Counted from the stretch's first letter, positions 7,949 to 16,989 are shown. The stretch: 64,000 nucleotides of DNA from Rhizobium sp. Root482 (GCF_001426565.1 NZ_LMFA01000001.1:457287-521286); one strand, 5' to 3'. Numbers and translations are program-made. The notes: generated by a model from the letters alone, not told the origin.

Positions 7949-9076
7949 CTATCGTACGATGGTCAGCGTTTCCGCCGCGCGGGTGATGGCCGTATAGAGC
8001 CAGCGCTCGCGCGTATCGCGAAAGGCCCAGCTTTCGTCGAACAGCACGACATCGTTCCACTGCGAGCCCTGCGCCTTGTGCACCGTTAGCGCATAACCAT
8101 AATCGAATTCGTCGTAGCGCTTGCGGGTCGACCAGGGGATCTCGCCCTCGACATCCTCGAAGGCCGTCTTCAGAAGCTTGATCTTGGCAGCGCCGCGATC
8201 CATGTCGTCGTCTTCCGGGCGGATCATAAGGTTGATGCCGGGCTTGACCGTCTCCTTCGACGAGGTCATCACCTGCCAGAGCGAACCGTTGAGCAGGCCC
8301 TTGGCCGGATCGTTGCGCAGGCAGACCAGCTTGTCGCCGGATTGCGGATAATCGGTCGAAAAACCCTTCAATTCGCGCAGCCGCATATTGTAGCGCCGCC
8401 GCGTCTTGTTGGTGCCGACCAGCACCTGGTCGGCGTCGAGCACCAGGCTCTGCGTCACCTCGTTCTTCGAGATCACCTTGGCGGCGCCATAGTCGCCATG
8501 CATGATTTCCTTGCCTTCGCGCACCTGCATGGCCAGCTGGATGATCGGGTTGTCGCGCGCCTGCCGATGGATATCTGTCAGAAGATAGTCCGGCTCCTCA
8601 TTGGTGAAGAAGCCGCCGCCGGAGACCGGCGGCAACTGGCCGGGATCGCCCAGCACCAGGATCGGCGTCCCAAAACTCATAAGGTCCTTGCCGAGCGCCT
8701 CGTCGACCATTGAACATTCGTCAACGATGATCAGCGCCGCCTTGGCAACGGGCGACTGCCGGTTGATGGCGAACATCGGCGCGATCGAGGTCCGACCGGT
8801 CTCCTCGTCGGAAACCTCCTCCTCGCCGCGCGGCCGGTAGATCAGCGAATGGATCGTCTTGGCATTGCTGGCGCCTTTCGAGCGCAGCACTTGCGCTGCC
8901 TTGCCGGTGAAGGCCGCAAACAGCACCTCGCCATCGACATGTTCGGCGAAATGCCGCGCAAGCGTCGTCTTGCCGGTGCCGGCATAGCCGAACAGGCGAA
9001 ACAGCGGCGAGCGCCCTTCCTTCAGCCAGCGTGAAACGGCCTTGAGGGCCTCGTCCTGTTGCGGTGCGAATTCCAT
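7949..9076 (-). CDS. ATP-dependent RecD-like/Dda-like SF1 DNA helicase
   Basis: 375-residue superfamily 1 helicase. Walker A GYAGTGKTT is at residues 30-38, Walker B IIVDECSMVD at about 116-125, the Q/motif III segment LVLGDPGQLPPV follows, and the C-terminal UvrD_C_2 signature GYALTVHKAQGSQW with the final AITRA element lies near the end. It is shorter than RecD and lacks RecBC partners nearby; short members of this kind occur widely in rhizobia and phages. The substrate and role (repair or replication restart) are inferred only. The open frame extends to 9373, but ATG 9076 begins directly at the conserved Q-motif region. Confidence 0.8.
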   Translation of the reverse strand: MEFAPQQDEALKAVSRWLKEGRSPLFRLFGYAGTGKTTLARHFAEHVDGEVLFAAFTGKAAQVLRSKGASNAKTIHSLIYRPRGEEEVSDEETGRTSIAPMFAINRQSPVAKAALIIVDECSMVDEALGKDLMSFGTPILVLGDPGQLPPVSGGGFFTNEEPDYLLTDIHRQARDNPIIQLAMQVREGKEIMHGDYGAAKVISKNEVTQSLVLDADQVLVGTNKTRRRYNMRLRELKGFSTDYPQSGDKLVCLRNDPAKGLLNGSLWQVMTSSKETVKPGINLMIRPEDDDMDRGAAKIKLLKTAFEDVEGEIPWSTRKRYDEFDYGYALTVHKAQGSQWNDVVLFDESWAFRDTRERWLYTAITRAAETLTIVR

Positions 9077-9254
9077 CCCCGATCTATTGCCCGATTCGCA
9101 CCGGCCTGTCGCCCGGCATCCAACCGGCAGCCATTGCGATATCGACGCCGATAAATTTTTCTGGAAAAGCGGGAATAGGAATTGCGCCAGGGCAGTCTTA
9201 TCGTCGGGCCGGCCACGGGCGGGCTCGATCAGGATTTCAAGAAAGGACATTCCG

Positions 9255-9626
9255 ATGAGGCTTCTTTCGCTTGCAACCGCATTCACCCTGACGGCCACCT
9301 GCGCCTTTGCCGCGCCCGCGGTCGAGACCGTCGATACGGACAAGGGCAAGGTGATCGCCGCCGAAAACGGCATGACGCTCTATACGTTCAAGAAGGATGA
9401 AGCAGGCACCTCCAACTGCTATGATGATTGCGCCGCGAAATGGCCGCCCTACCTTGCCGATGCCGCCGCGAAAGCCGATGGCGACTATACGCTGGTGGAA
9501 CGCAAGGACGGCGCCAAGCAATGGGCTCTCAAGGGCATGCCGCTTTATTTCTGGGTTAAGGACGGCAAGAAGGGCGACGCCACCGGTGATGGCGTGGGAG
9601 GCGTCTGGGATGCCGCACGCCCCTGA
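9255..9626 (+). CDS. Secreted COG4315-type protein
   Basis: 123 residues with a clear signal peptide (residues 1-19, AxA-like cleavage at AFAAP). The mature part holds the COG4315 repeat pattern: GMTLYTFKKD, the disulfide candidates NCYDDCAAKWPP, and the second half GMPLYFWVKD followed by TGDGVGGVWDAARP. The biochemical function of this family is not established. AAGAAAGGAC provides the ribosome site. The last 17 bases overlap the start of an ECF sigma factor gene on the same strand, so the two are translationally linked and the protein probably belongs to that stress regulon. Confidence 0.8.
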   Translation: MRLLSLATAFTLTATCAFAAPAVETVDTDKGKVIAAENGMTLYTFKKDEAGTSNCYDDCAAKWPPYLADAAAKADGDYTLVERKDGAKQWALKGMPLYFWVKDGKKGDATGDGVGGVWDAARP

Positions 9627-10164
9627 CGAGGGCTTCCGCGCGAAGGGGGCCACGCCCCCTTCCACGGAAACGTTCGAAAGCCAGGTTCTTTCGCTGGTGC
9701 CGGCCTTGCGCCGCTATTCCCGCAGCCTTGCCGGCTCGGATAGCGACGGCGAGGACCTGCTCCATGACTGCGTCGAGAAGGTGCTCGTGCGCCGTGGCCA
9801 ATGGCGCGGGGGCAATCTGCGCGCCTGGATTTTTACCATCATGACCAACCTTTATCGCGACCGGCATCGCCGCTCCGGCCTCCATCCCTCCGTCGAACTG
9901 GACGAGACGCTGGGGCTGACTGCACAGGAGCTTTCCGCCGATCCGCTTGAAAGCACCCGGCTGCAACAGGCGTTGAACGCGCTCATCCCCGAATATCGCA
10001 CCGTCCTGATGCTCGTCGTGATCGAGGAATACGGCTACCAGGACGTCGCCGATATGCTGGCCATCCCGATCGGCACCGTCATGTCCCGGCTGTCCCGAGC
10101 CCGCCGGCAGATGGCGGTGCAACTGGCCAGGAACAACATTGTTTCGTTGCGGAGACCGAAATGA
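9610..10164 (+). CDS. ECF-type RNA polymerase sigma factor
   Basis: 184-residue extracytoplasmic-function sigma factor. Region 2 (DLLHDCVEKVLVRRGQW, then LRAWIFTIMTNLYRDRHRR) and region 4 (ALNALIPEYRTVLMLVVIEEYGYQDVADMLAIPIGTVMSRLSRARR) are both intact. It begins inside the COG4315 gene and ends with an ATGA overlap into a membrane protein of anti-sigma layout. The ATG at 9610 is the first start before region 2; the frame itself is open to 9397. No sensor kinase or PhyR-like partner is nearby. The inducing signal is unknown; the linked secreted protein suggests an envelope or oxidative cue (inference). Confidence 0.85.
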   Translation: MPHAPDEGFRAKGATPPSTETFESQVLSLVPALRRYSRSLAGSDSDGEDLLHDCVEKVLVRRGQWRGGNLRAWIFTIMTNLYRDRHRRSGLHPSVELDETLGLTAQELSADPLESTRLQQALNALIPEYRTVLMLVVIEEYGYQDVADMLAIPIGTVMSRLSRARRQMAVQLARNNIVSLRRPK

Positions 10165-10955
10165 CGAACAACAGGAAAACGGTCACCGAAGACGATCTGC
10201 ATGCCTATGTCGATGATCGCCTCGACGAGGCGCGCAAGGCCGAGGTCGAACTGTGGCTGCGCGACAATCCCGACGCCACCGCTGAAGTCAGGCAATGGCA
10301 GGCCCAAGCGGCGGCATTGAAAACCATGTTCTCCGCCTATGCGACGCCCCGCGAAGGCGACGACGAACTGCTGAAACCCGCAGGATCGGCCGGCTCGTCC
10401 TTGCCACAGTGGCGAAAGGCGGCCCTCCTTGCAGCATCGCTGGTGCTCTTCCTCTCGGGCGCGGCAGCCGGCGTCTTCGGCGGCCATCTCCTCGGCGGTC
10501 CGGCTCCGCTCGAAAGTGCTGGCGGTCTCGAAAGCCTGCCCGGCCAGTCGAAAACCGCCTTCCTCGTCTATGCCAGCGAAAAGCGCCATCCGGTCGAAGT
10601 CGGCGCCGATCAGGAAGCGCATCTCGTTGCCTGGCTGGGCAAACGCCTCGATTACCGGCTGGTTGCGCCGGATTTGAAGCCGCAAGGATTTTCCCTGGTC
10701 GGCGGCCGGCTTCTGCCGGTCAACGGCAAGGCCGGCGCCATGCTGATGTATGAGGATACCGCCGGAAAGCGGCTGACGGTCCTTCTCGGCAAAAACCCTG
10801 AAAACCGGGAAACCAGCTTCAGATTCGAATCTGCCAACGCCCTGGAAACCTTCTACTGGATCGACGGAACGATCGGCTACGCCGTCACCGGCGAACTCAG
10901 CCGCGAGAGGCTGCAGGCGGTCGCCGAGGAATGTTACCGGCAGTTCGAAAGCTGA
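10161..10955 (+). CDS. Membrane anti-sigma factor for the adjacent ECF sigma
   Basis: 264 residues with cytoplasmic N-terminus (1-84), one membrane helix at about 86-107 and a periplasmic C-terminal domain, the standard plan of RsiW/ChrR-like transmembrane anti-sigma factors. The N-terminal helix DDLHAYVDDRLDEARKAEVE fits the sigma-binding region of rhizobial anti-sigma proteins, but the Zn-binding HxxxCxxC is absent. Its start overlaps the sigma stop by four bases (ATGA), indicating translational coupling and a fixed stoichiometry. Assignment rests on topology and position. Confidence 0.75.
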   Translation: MTNNRKTVTEDDLHAYVDDRLDEARKAEVELWLRDNPDATAEVRQWQAQAAALKTMFSAYATPREGDDELLKPAGSAGSSLPQWRKAALLAASLVLFLSGAAAGVFGGHLLGGPAPLESAGGLESLPGQSKTAFLVYASEKRHPVEVGADQEAHLVAWLGKRLDYRLVAPDLKPQGFSLVGGRLLPVNGKAGAMLMYEDTAGKRLTVLLGKNPENRETSFRFESANALETFYWIDGTIGYAVTGELSRERLQAVAEECYRQFES

Positions 10956-10987
10956 CAACCCGCCGGCACGGCCCCTGACGGCGACAT

Positions 10988-11359
10988 TCAACGCTGCGGA
11001 TCGTTCTCCAGCAGGATCGGATGTCCGTGCGGCGTCGCTTCCGCCGCACGCTGCCAGCTTTGCGTCAGCCGGTCGAGCGTGCCTTCCGAGGTAATGGACA
11101 ATTCGGTGACGAGGCGCGAGAGCGCCGCGACCCAGCACTCGTAGTAATCGGCGCCATCCGGCCGGCGCCCAGGCCGGTAGAGTTCCTGCGACAGGGTTTC
11201 CGCCCATTCGCTCCAGGAAAACACACCTTTTTCGTGCAACCGCACAGTCATCGCAAAGGCTTCGGCCTGCCAGGGTTCTGCAAAGACCGGGTCGCCCTCG
11301 CCGGAGACCGGCAGCCCGGGCGATCTCGCCAGGGAATGGGACTGTTCATGGGCGTTCAA
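10988..11359 (-). CDS. Nitrile hydratase accessory (activator) protein
   Basis: 123-residue protein related to the N-terminal part of the nitrile hydratase beta subunit (FAEPWQAEAFAMTVRLHEKGVFSWSEWAE and YYECWVAALSRLV), the family that inserts or exchanges the active-site metal. It is third in the nitrile hydratase run, directly behind the beta subunit. The ATG at the beta stop is in the wrong frame; the only good start is the TTG at 11359, preceded by GGGAGAGC, so the gene overlaps the end of the beta gene by 14 bases. Role taken from the family and the context. Confidence 0.8.
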   Translation of the reverse strand: MNAHEQSHSLARSPGLPVSGEGDPVFAEPWQAEAFAMTVRLHEKGVFSWSEWAETLSQELYRPGRRPDGADYYECWVAALSRLVTELSITSEGTLDRLTQSWQRAAEATPHGHPILLENDPQR

Positions 11360-12005
11360 GATAGCTCTCCCAGGCGTCGATCGAAACGGTAAGCGAAGGA
11401 TCGGCCCCCTCGCCCCAGATTTCCGGCGCGTCGAAGACGACGGTATAGACCCATTGCGGATTTTCGCCCTTGCCATGGGCATTGTCGTCCGGAAAGACGA
11501 AAGACCCCTGCACCGCCTCGATCACACCGATCTTGGCACGCGCATAGCGCGGCAGCCGCGTATGGGTCTGCGGGTGGAAATTCTTTGTGCGCACACGCTC
11601 GCCCACGGCAAAGGCCGGCTCTGCCGGCGCCGGACGGTCGCACGGGCCGCCGGTCGCGAGAACCGCCGCGACCCTGTCGGCCGTCAGGATGCGCTTCGGT
11701 TTCCTGCCCTTTTCCAGCATCCGCCCTTGTGAAATCTCGTCGGACGAAACAAAGCCGTGCCGCTGCAACAGCGTCTCGAGCGCCCGCGTCCAGATTTCGT
11801 AGTAGCTGGCTGAAAGATAGGTGGCAGGAGCCAAGCTCTCGCGGGCATGGCGGCTTTCGTCGATCGTCCAGGCACCGAAGGCGCCGCAGGAGAGCGTCAG
11901 GCCAAGCGCGCGTTTTTCCCAATCGGCGTGAAAGATCGGCTCGTCCTTCTCCGGCGCCACCGGCCCCATGCCGTGCTGACCGCCGAGATCCTGGGCGCCG
12001 TTCAT
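11346..12005 (-). CDS. nthB: Nitrile hydratase beta subunit
   Basis: 219 residues. N-terminus [15 protein letters not shown] is the conserved beta-subunit opening, and the C-terminal SH3-like barrel begins near [23 protein letters not shown] and ends at WESYLE. It forms the heterodimer with the alpha subunit and contributes arginines to the active site. Start ATG overlaps the alpha stop (ATGA at 12005-12002), so the pair is translationally coupled. The open frame extending to 12428 is a shadow of the alpha gene. Confidence 0.95.
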   Translation of the reverse strand: MNGAQDLGGQHGMGPVAPEKDEPIFHADWEKRALGLTLSCGAFGAWTIDESRHARESLAPATYLSASYYEIWTRALETLLQRHGFVSSDEISQGRMLEKGRKPKRILTADRVAAVLATGGPCDRPAPAEPAFAVGERVRTKNFHPQTHTRLPRYARAKIGVIEAVQGSFVFPDDNAHGKGENPQWVYTVVFDAPEIWGEGADPSLTVSIDAWESYLERP

Positions 12006-12649
12006 GGCCTGTCGCCCGCATGTTCGCCGGGGGGCATCGCGACGCCTGTGCCAATCATCGAATCGCGCGTCACCAGCGCCGCCAGTGCCTCCTGCCCCAA
12101 CCCGTCCGTACCGGCCGGGCGTTCGGGTATGACGATGTAGCGCAATTCCGCCGTCGAATCCCAGACGCGGATCTTTTTCTCCGCACCGAGCGCCAGCCCG
12201 AATTCTTCCAGCACGCCGCGCGGATCGATCACGGCGCGGGAGCGGTAGGGCGGCGCCTTGTACCAGACCGGCGGCAGCCCGAGCACCGACCAGGGATAGC
12301 AGGAGCAGAGCGTGCAGACGACGAGATTGTGGGTCTCCGGCGTATTGAAGACGGCGCGCATATGCTCGCCTTGCCGTCCGGCATAACCGAGGCTTTCGAT
12401 CGCCCCCGTTGCATCGAGCCGCAGCCATTCGGCGAATTCCGGTTCGCTCCAGGATTTCGCCACCACATGAGCGCCGTTGCGCGGACCGACCTTTGTTTCA
12501 TAGGTCTCGACAATGGCGTCGATGGCGGCCGGATCGATCAGCCCTTTCTCGGTCAGCACCGACTCCAGCGCCTTCACGCGCGCCTGCATGTCGGAAAAAT
12601 GATTGTCGTGATGATCATGATCATCGTGCGGGTGGTGATGTGACGTCAT
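12002..12649 (-). CDS. nthA: Nitrile hydratase alpha subunit, cobalt type
   Basis: 215-residue catalytic subunit converting nitriles to amides by hydration. The metal site VCTLCSC is at residues 111-117 (Cys112, Cys115, Ser116, Cys117); the Thr at the third position is the mark of Co(III) rather than Fe(III) enzymes, which have CSLCSC. The N-terminus is strikingly His/Asp-rich (about 9 His in the first 17 residues), possibly aiding metal capture. ATG 12649 has GGAACGGAAAACC upstream; ATG 12667, six codons earlier, is an alternative. No amidase or NhlF cobalt permease lies in the window; a LysE-type exporter precedes it by 23 bases on the same strand. Confidence 0.95.
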   Translation of the reverse strand: MTSHHHPHDDHDHHDNHFSDMQARVKALESVLTEKGLIDPAAIDAIVETYETKVGPRNGAHVVAKSWSEPEFAEWLRLDATGAIESLGYAGRQGEHMRAVFNTPETHNLVVCTLCSCYPWSVLGLPPVWYKAPPYRSRAVIDPRGVLEEFGLALGAEKKIRVWDSTAELRYIVIPERPAGTDGLGQEALAALVTRDSMIGTGVAMPPGEHAGDRP

Positions 12650-12672
12650 GGTTTTCCGTTCCGGCATCCTGA

Positions 12673-13266
12673 TCACTTCAGCATCGGCCAAAGACTGAGA
12701 ACGAGCAAGGCCGCCATGGTGATATTGAACCATTTCAGCCGTACGGGGTCTGACAGCCAGGCCCGCAGCACCGAACCGAAGCCGGCCCAGGTGGAGACGC
12801 TCGGCACGTTGACGATCGCGAAGATGAGGCCGACGACGAGGACACTGGCCAGATAGCGCTGCTCGCTCGTATAGGTCGCCATCGCCGTCACCGCCATGAC
12901 CCAGGCTTTCGGATTGACCCACTGGAAGGCCGCCGCCTGCAGGAAGGTCATCGGCGCAGCACCAGCCTTCCCCTCGGCAAGGCTGCGCGACGAGGCGATC
13001 TTCCAGGCGATCCAGACGAGATAGGCACCGCCGGCGAATTTCAGCCCGGTGTAGAGCAGCGGCACGGCATGCAACAGGGCGCCGAGCCCCAGTCCTGTTG
13101 CGATCAGAAGCGTGAGGAACCCGACGCCGATGCCGAACATATGGGGGATGGTGCGGACAAAACCGAAATTCACCCCCGATGCGAACAGCATCATATTGTT
13201 CGGCCCCGGCGTGATCGATGTCGTGAACGCAAAAAGAAACAGCGCCAGAAGCGTGTCGGCCTGCAT
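12673..13266 (-). CDS. LysE/RhtB-family amino-acid exporter
   Basis: 197-residue inner-membrane protein with about six hydrophobic segments. The N-terminal family signature [20 protein letters not shown] is present, as is [11 protein letters not shown] mid-protein. Members export amino acids or related small molecules. GGGGGAGATTCC precedes ATG 13266. It stands first in a minus-strand run with the nitrile hydratase genes, 23 bases from the alpha subunit, so it is likely cotranscribed; whether it handles the amide product or an unrelated amino acid cannot be told. Confidence 0.85.
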   Translation of the reverse strand: MQADTLLALFLFAFTTSITPGPNNMMLFASGVNFGFVRTIPHMFGIGVGFLTLLIATGLGLGALLHAVPLLYTGLKFAGGAYLVWIAWKIASSRSLAEGKAGAAPMTFLQAAAFQWVNPKAWVMAVTAMATYTSEQRYLASVLVVGLIFAIVNVPSVSTWAGFGSVLRAWLSDPVRLKWFNITMAALLVLSLWPMLK

Positions 13267-13512
13267 GGAATCTCCCCCTGATGGCGTGTGCAAATTATTT
13301 GACCCTTCGCCAAAAACCACGTCAAACTTGTCACGGTGACAAGAAGGTTCAGCGCCTGCGGCGAGATTGTAGCGGTGGACGAACAATGGCTGCTGCCGGC
13401 TGCATCAACATCGTCTCCAGGCTCCTCCCGACCTGACTTCATCTGCCCGGAAAGGGAACTATTTTTCCGCCGGGAGATTGTGACATTGAACAGACAAGCG
13501 AGGGCCCCGCCG

Positions 13513-14358
13513 ATGCAAAACCCCATTCCGATGATCTCCCTTCCCTCCGGCATCAGCGTGCCCGTGCTCGGTCAGGGCACCTGGCATATGGGCGAGAAGA
13601 AAACGAGCGCCGCCGAGGAGGCGAGAAGCCTGCGCCACGGGCTCGATCTCGGCATGACGCTGATCGACACTGCCGAAATGTATGCAGATGGCGGCGCCGA
13701 GCGGATCGTCGCCGAAGCCATCAAGGGCCGCCGCGACGATGCCTTCGTCGTCAGCAAGGTCCTGCCCTCCAATGCCAGCCGCGAGGGCACGATCCGCGCC
13801 TGCGAGGCCAGCCTGAAACGGCTCGGCACCGATCATGTCAATCTCTATCTTCTGCATTGGCGCGGCCGCTACCCGCTCGCCGAAACGGTCGAGGCCTTCG
13901 AGACATTGAAACGGAACGGCAAGATCGACGCCTGGGGCGTCTCGAATTTCGATACCGACGACATGGACGAGCTTCTCGCCGTCGCCGACGGCGCGCATGT
14001 GGCGGCCAACCAGGTGCTCTACAATCTCGCCCGGCGCGGCATCGAATATGATCTTCTGAAGGATAGCCAGGCCCGCGGCATCGCCGTCATGGCCTATTCG
14101 CCGCTCGACGAAGGCCGGCTGCTGCGCCATCCGGACCTCATTCATATCGCCAAGGCGCACCAGGCAACGGTCGCGCAGGTCGCGCTCGCCTTCCTGCTGC
14201 GCAATCCGGGCGTCATCGTCATCCCGAAGACGGCGATGCAGGAGCGCGCCCGCGAAAATCGTCAGGCGGCGGATATCCGCCTGACCCCGGACGATCTCGC
14301 CATCCTCGACAAGGCTTACCCGCCGCCGGCGCGAAAAATGCCGCTGGAGATGATTTGA
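13513..14358 (+). CDS. Aldo/keto reductase
   Basis: 281-residue NADPH-dependent (beta/alpha)8 oxidoreductase. The catalytic tetrad is complete: Asp52 and Tyr57 in [10 protein letters not shown], Lys82 in VVSKVLP, His115 in LLHWRG. The cofactor segment VIVIPKT lies toward the C-terminus. It resembles the bacterial AKR5-like group; the substrate is unknown. The open frame extends upstream to 13336, but the ATG at 13513 gives the normal length. Divergent from the LysE gene, with a 246-base spacer. Confidence 0.9.
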   Translation: MQNPIPMISLPSGISVPVLGQGTWHMGEKKTSAAEEARSLRHGLDLGMTLIDTAEMYADGGAERIVAEAIKGRRDDAFVVSKVLPSNASREGTIRACEASLKRLGTDHVNLYLLHWRGRYPLAETVEAFETLKRNGKIDAWGVSNFDTDDMDELLAVADGAHVAANQVLYNLARRGIEYDLLKDSQARGIAVMAYSPLDEGRLLRHPDLIHIAKAHQATVAQVALAFLLRNPGVIVIPKTAMQERARENRQAADIRLTPDDLAILDKAYPPPARKMPLEMI

Positions 14359-14361
14359 GGC

Positions 14362-14383
14362 GGGCGACGAGAACCCGTCGCCC
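14362..14383. terminator. Hairpin between convergent aldo/keto reductase and ilvH
   Basis: Perfect 8-bp stem GGGCGACG/CGTCGCCC around a six-base loop in the 32-base convergent spacer. No U-tract follows on either strand, so termination strength is doubtful. Confidence 0.45.
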
Positions 14384-14390
14384 CTTGTGG

Positions 14391-14963
14391 CTACATCCCC
14401 TGCGGACCCCGGTTCATCGCGGCGATGCCGGTGCGGCAGACCTCTATCACGCCGAGCGGCTTGAGGATCGCCACGAACTGGTCGATCTTGGAGGATTTGC
14501 CGGTGATCTCGAGAATGAAATGCTCCAGCGTCGCATCGATCACCTTGGCATGGAAGGCATCGGCCAGCCGCAAGGTCTCGGCCCGGCTCTCGCCCTCGCC
14601 GCTGACCTTGACCAGCGCCACCTCGCGCTCGATCGGCCGGTCATGACCAAGCTCGGCGGCGCGCACCGTCAGATCGACGACCCGGTGGACGGGCACGATG
14701 CGCTCTAGCTGCGCCTTGATCTGCTCCAGCACATGCGGCGTACCGCGCGTGACAACGGTGATGCGCGACAGATGCGACTGGTGCTCCGTCTCCGAAACCG
14801 TCAGGCTCTCGATATTGTAGCCGCGGCCGGAAAACAGGCCAATGACCCGCGCAAGCACGCCCGGCTCGTTGTCGACCAGGACCGAAAGCGTATGATTCTC
14901 GGCTTTCTCGGTTTCCTTGGCGATGAAATAGGCCGAACCGGTCGGCTGAAGATGTGCGCTCAT
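14391..14963 (-). CDS. ilvH: Acetolactate synthase small (regulatory) subunit
   Basis: 190-residue regulatory subunit of acetohydroxyacid synthase. An ACT domain begins at about residue 24 (HTLSVLVDNEPGVLARVIGLF, with the valine-binding GYNIESLTV), and a C-terminal domain with LERIVPVHRVVDL follows. It binds valine for feedback inhibition and stimulates the large subunit. It lies 23 bases behind the large-subunit gene on the same strand, so both are controlled by the leader upstream of that gene. Confidence 0.97.
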   Translation of the reverse strand: MSAHLQPTGSAYFIAKETEKAENHTLSVLVDNEPGVLARVIGLFSGRGYNIESLTVSETEHQSHLSRITVVTRGTPHVLEQIKAQLERIVPVHRVVDLTVRAAELGHDRPIEREVALVKVSGEGESRAETLRLADAFHAKVIDATLEHFILEITGKSSKIDQFVAILKPLGVIEVCRTGIAAMNRGPQGM

Positions 14964-14986
14964 AATCTTGTCTCTTTTTCTATCGA

Positions 14987-16810
14987 TTAAACCAGCGCCC
15001 TACCCTTGGCGTCGATGGCGTTTGCGACCGCCTCGTCCGTGGCCTCGTCCGGCAGGAGCATCTCGTTGTGCGCCTTGCCGGAGGGGATCATCGGGAAGCA
15101 GTTGGCGAGATTGGCGACGCGGCAGTCGAAGATCACCGGCGCCGGGCTATCGATCATCGCCTGGATCGCCCCGTCGAGATCCGCCGGCTTGTCGCAACGG
15201 ATGCCGACGCCGCCATAGGCTTCCGCCAGCTTGACGAAATCGGGCATTGCCTCCGTATAGGAATTCGACAGGCGGTTGCCGTGCAGAAGCTGCTGCCACT
15301 GGCGCACCATGCCCATATACTGGTTGTTGAGAATGAAGATCTTGACCGGCAGGTTATGCTGCACGGCACAGGACATTTCCTGGATGCACATCTGGATCGA
15401 GGCATCGCCGGCAATGTCGATGACGAGACTTTCGGGATGGGCGACCTGGACGCCGATCGCCGCCGGGAAGCCGTAGCCCATCGTGCCGAGCCCACCCGAG
15501 GTCATCCAGCGGTTCGGCTGTTCGAAGCCGTAGAACTGCGCCGCCCACATCTGGTGCTGGCCGACTTCGGTGGTGATGTAGGTGTCGCGGTGCCTGGTCA
15601 GCTCATAGAGCCGCTGGATCGCATATTGCGGCATGATGACGTCGTCGTTGGCCTTGTAGGCAAGCGAATTGCGCGCCCGCCAGCGGGAAATGCCCGCCCA
15701 CCAGTCGTCGAGGCGGCCCTTGTCTGCGCCCTGCGCGGAGGCACGCCACAGGCGGATCATGTCTTCAAGGACATGTCCGACATCGCCGAGGATCGGCACG
15801 TCGACGCGGACATTTTTGTTGATCGAGGAGGGATCGATGTCGATATGGATCTTCTTCGAATTGGGCGAGAAGGCCGTCAGCCGGCCGGTGATCCGGTCGT
15901 CGAAACGGGCGCCGATGCAGACCATGACGTCGCAGTCATGCATGGCGAGATTTGCCTCATAGGTTCCGTGCATGCCCAACATGCCGAGCCAGTTCTTGCC
16001 CGAGGCCGGATAGGCGCCCAGACCCATCAGCGTCGAGGTGATGGGAAAACCGGTGAGCTCCACCAGTTGCCGCAGCAGCTGGGACGCCTCCGGTCCGGAA
16101 TTGACGACGCCGCCACCCGAATAGATCACCGGGCGCCGTGCATTTTTCATCAGCTCGACCGCCTCCTCGATGCGGCGCAGGTCGCCCTGGACCTTCGGCT
16201 GGTAGCTCTTCTGGATCAGCGCGGCGGAGGGCGGCGTATAGGTGCCGGTGGCGAACTGGACGTCTTTCGGAATATCGACGACGACCGGGCCGGGACGGCC
16301 GGACTGTGCGATGCGGAAGGCCTCATGGATGATCCCGGCCAGCTCGTTGACATCCTTGACCAGCCAGTTGTGCTTGGTGCAGGGCCGGGTGATGCCGACG
16401 GTATCGCATTCCTGGAAGGCATCCGAACCGATCAGCGAGGTCGGCACCTGGCCCGTCAGGCAGACGAGCGGAATACTGTCCATCAGCGCATCCTGGAGCG
16501 GCGTGACGGCATTGGTCGCGCCCGGCCCGGAGGTTACCAGCATGACCCCGACCTTGCCGGTGGAACGCGCGTAACCCTCGGCCATGTGGCCGGCCCCCTG
16601 CTCGTGGCGCACGAGGATGTGCTTGACATCCTCCTGCTGGAAGATTTCGTCATAAATCGGCAGAACGGCGCCGCCGGGATAGCCAAAAATATGCTCGACG
16701 CCATTGTCCCTCAGCGCCTGGAGAACGATTTCAGCTCCCGTCATCCGGTTGTCCTGCGCCTGGGTGTCGTCCGCCGGGCTATCCTGCGTCTGCTTGTCTG
16801 TGCCGCTCAT
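14987..16810 (-). CDS. ilvI: Acetolactate synthase large (catalytic) subunit
   Basis: 607-residue ThDP- and FAD-dependent enzyme making 2-acetolactate or 2-aceto-2-hydroxybutyrate for Val, Leu and Ile synthesis. Seen: VEHIFGYPGGAVLPIYD and the catalytic Glu in RHEQGAGHMAEGYAR at the N-terminus, the central FAD domain, and the ThDP motif GDASIQMCIQEM ending in ILNN near the C-terminus. Two ATGs are possible; 16810 has GGAACAGG just upstream and is preferred over 16828. Transcription passes through a leader-peptide attenuator immediately upstream. Confidence 0.97.
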   Translation of the reverse strand: MSGTDKQTQDSPADDTQAQDNRMTGAEIVLQALRDNGVEHIFGYPGGAVLPIYDEIFQQEDVKHILVRHEQGAGHMAEGYARSTGKVGVMLVTSGPGATNAVTPLQDALMDSIPLVCLTGQVPTSLIGSDAFQECDTVGITRPCTKHNWLVKDVNELAGIIHEAFRIAQSGRPGPVVVDIPKDVQFATGTYTPPSAALIQKSYQPKVQGDLRRIEEAVELMKNARRPVIYSGGGVVNSGPEASQLLRQLVELTGFPITSTLMGLGAYPASGKNWLGMLGMHGTYEANLAMHDCDVMVCIGARFDDRITGRLTAFSPNSKKIHIDIDPSSINKNVRVDVPILGDVGHVLEDMIRLWRASAQGADKGRLDDWWAGISRWRARNSLAYKANDDVIMPQYAIQRLYELTRHRDTYITTEVGQHQMWAAQFYGFEQPNRWMTSGGLGTMGYGFPAAIGVQVAHPESLVIDIAGDASIQMCIQEMSCAVQHNLPVKIFILNNQYMGMVRQWQQLLHGNRLSNSYTEAMPDFVKLAEAYGGVGIRCDKPADLDGAIQAMIDSPAPVIFDCRVANLANCFPMIPSGKAHNEMLLPDEATDEAVANAIDAKGRALV

Positions 16811-16868
16811 TGACCTGTTCCGTCCCATATTTGCGATTTCTGGCTGTGCGTATCGTGTTTGAAGGCAT

Positions 16869-16891
16869 AAAAAAAGGCCCCGTCAGGGCCT
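16869..16891 (-). terminator. Attenuator terminator of the ilvIH leader
   Basis: On the minus strand a perfect 6-bp stem AGGCCC/GGGCCT with a five-base loop runs directly into seven U residues. It lies between the leader peptide and ilvI, about 60 bases before the ilvI start, so it can act only as a conditional terminator. Confidence 0.85.
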
Positions 16892-16898
16892 CGTGTTT

Positions 16899-16946
16899 GC
16901 GCATGGGTGGCTATCGCCGGATGGTTATACCATCCTGCCCATGCGC
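16899..16946 (-). promoter_or_regulatory. Pause/anti-anti-terminator structure of the ilv leader
   Basis: A perfect 9-base inverted repeat (GCGCATGGG at minus-strand 16946-16938 and CCCATGCGC at 16907-16899) encloses a second perfect hairpin (GGATGG/CCATCC, 16935-16919). The 5' arm lies inside the end of the leader peptide frame, so ribosome position decides whether it folds. It stands just upstream of the terminator stem, as structure 1:2 does in classic attenuators. Confidence 0.65.
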
Positions 16947-16981
16947 CGTCCCACCACAAGAATTGCTACGATCGTGTTCAT
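16925..16981 (-). CDS. ilvIH leader peptide (18 codons)
   Basis: Short frame encoding MNTIVAILVVGRRMGRMV then TAA. Seven consecutive-region residues (IVAILVV, positions 4-10) are Ile, Val, Ala or Leu: branched-chain amino-acid control codons, as expected for a ribosome-mediated attenuator in front of ilvIH. The ATG lies only about nine bases past a good promoter, so the transcript would start at or a few bases before the AUG (leaderless), as known for rhizobial trpL. A terminator hairpin with a U7 tract follows 34 bases after the stop codon. Confidence 0.8.
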   Translation of the reverse strand: MNTIVAILVVGRRMGRMV

Positions 16982-16989
16982 GATCGAGA

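Noticed and set aside
11346-12428. Nitrile hydratase beta subunit as a 360-residue protein
   Set aside because: The first 141 codons overlap the alpha subunit in another frame and have no beta-subunit features; the true start is 12005.
15068-16813. 581-codon plus-strand frame opposite ilvI
   Set aside because: Antisense shadow of the acetolactate synthase gene.
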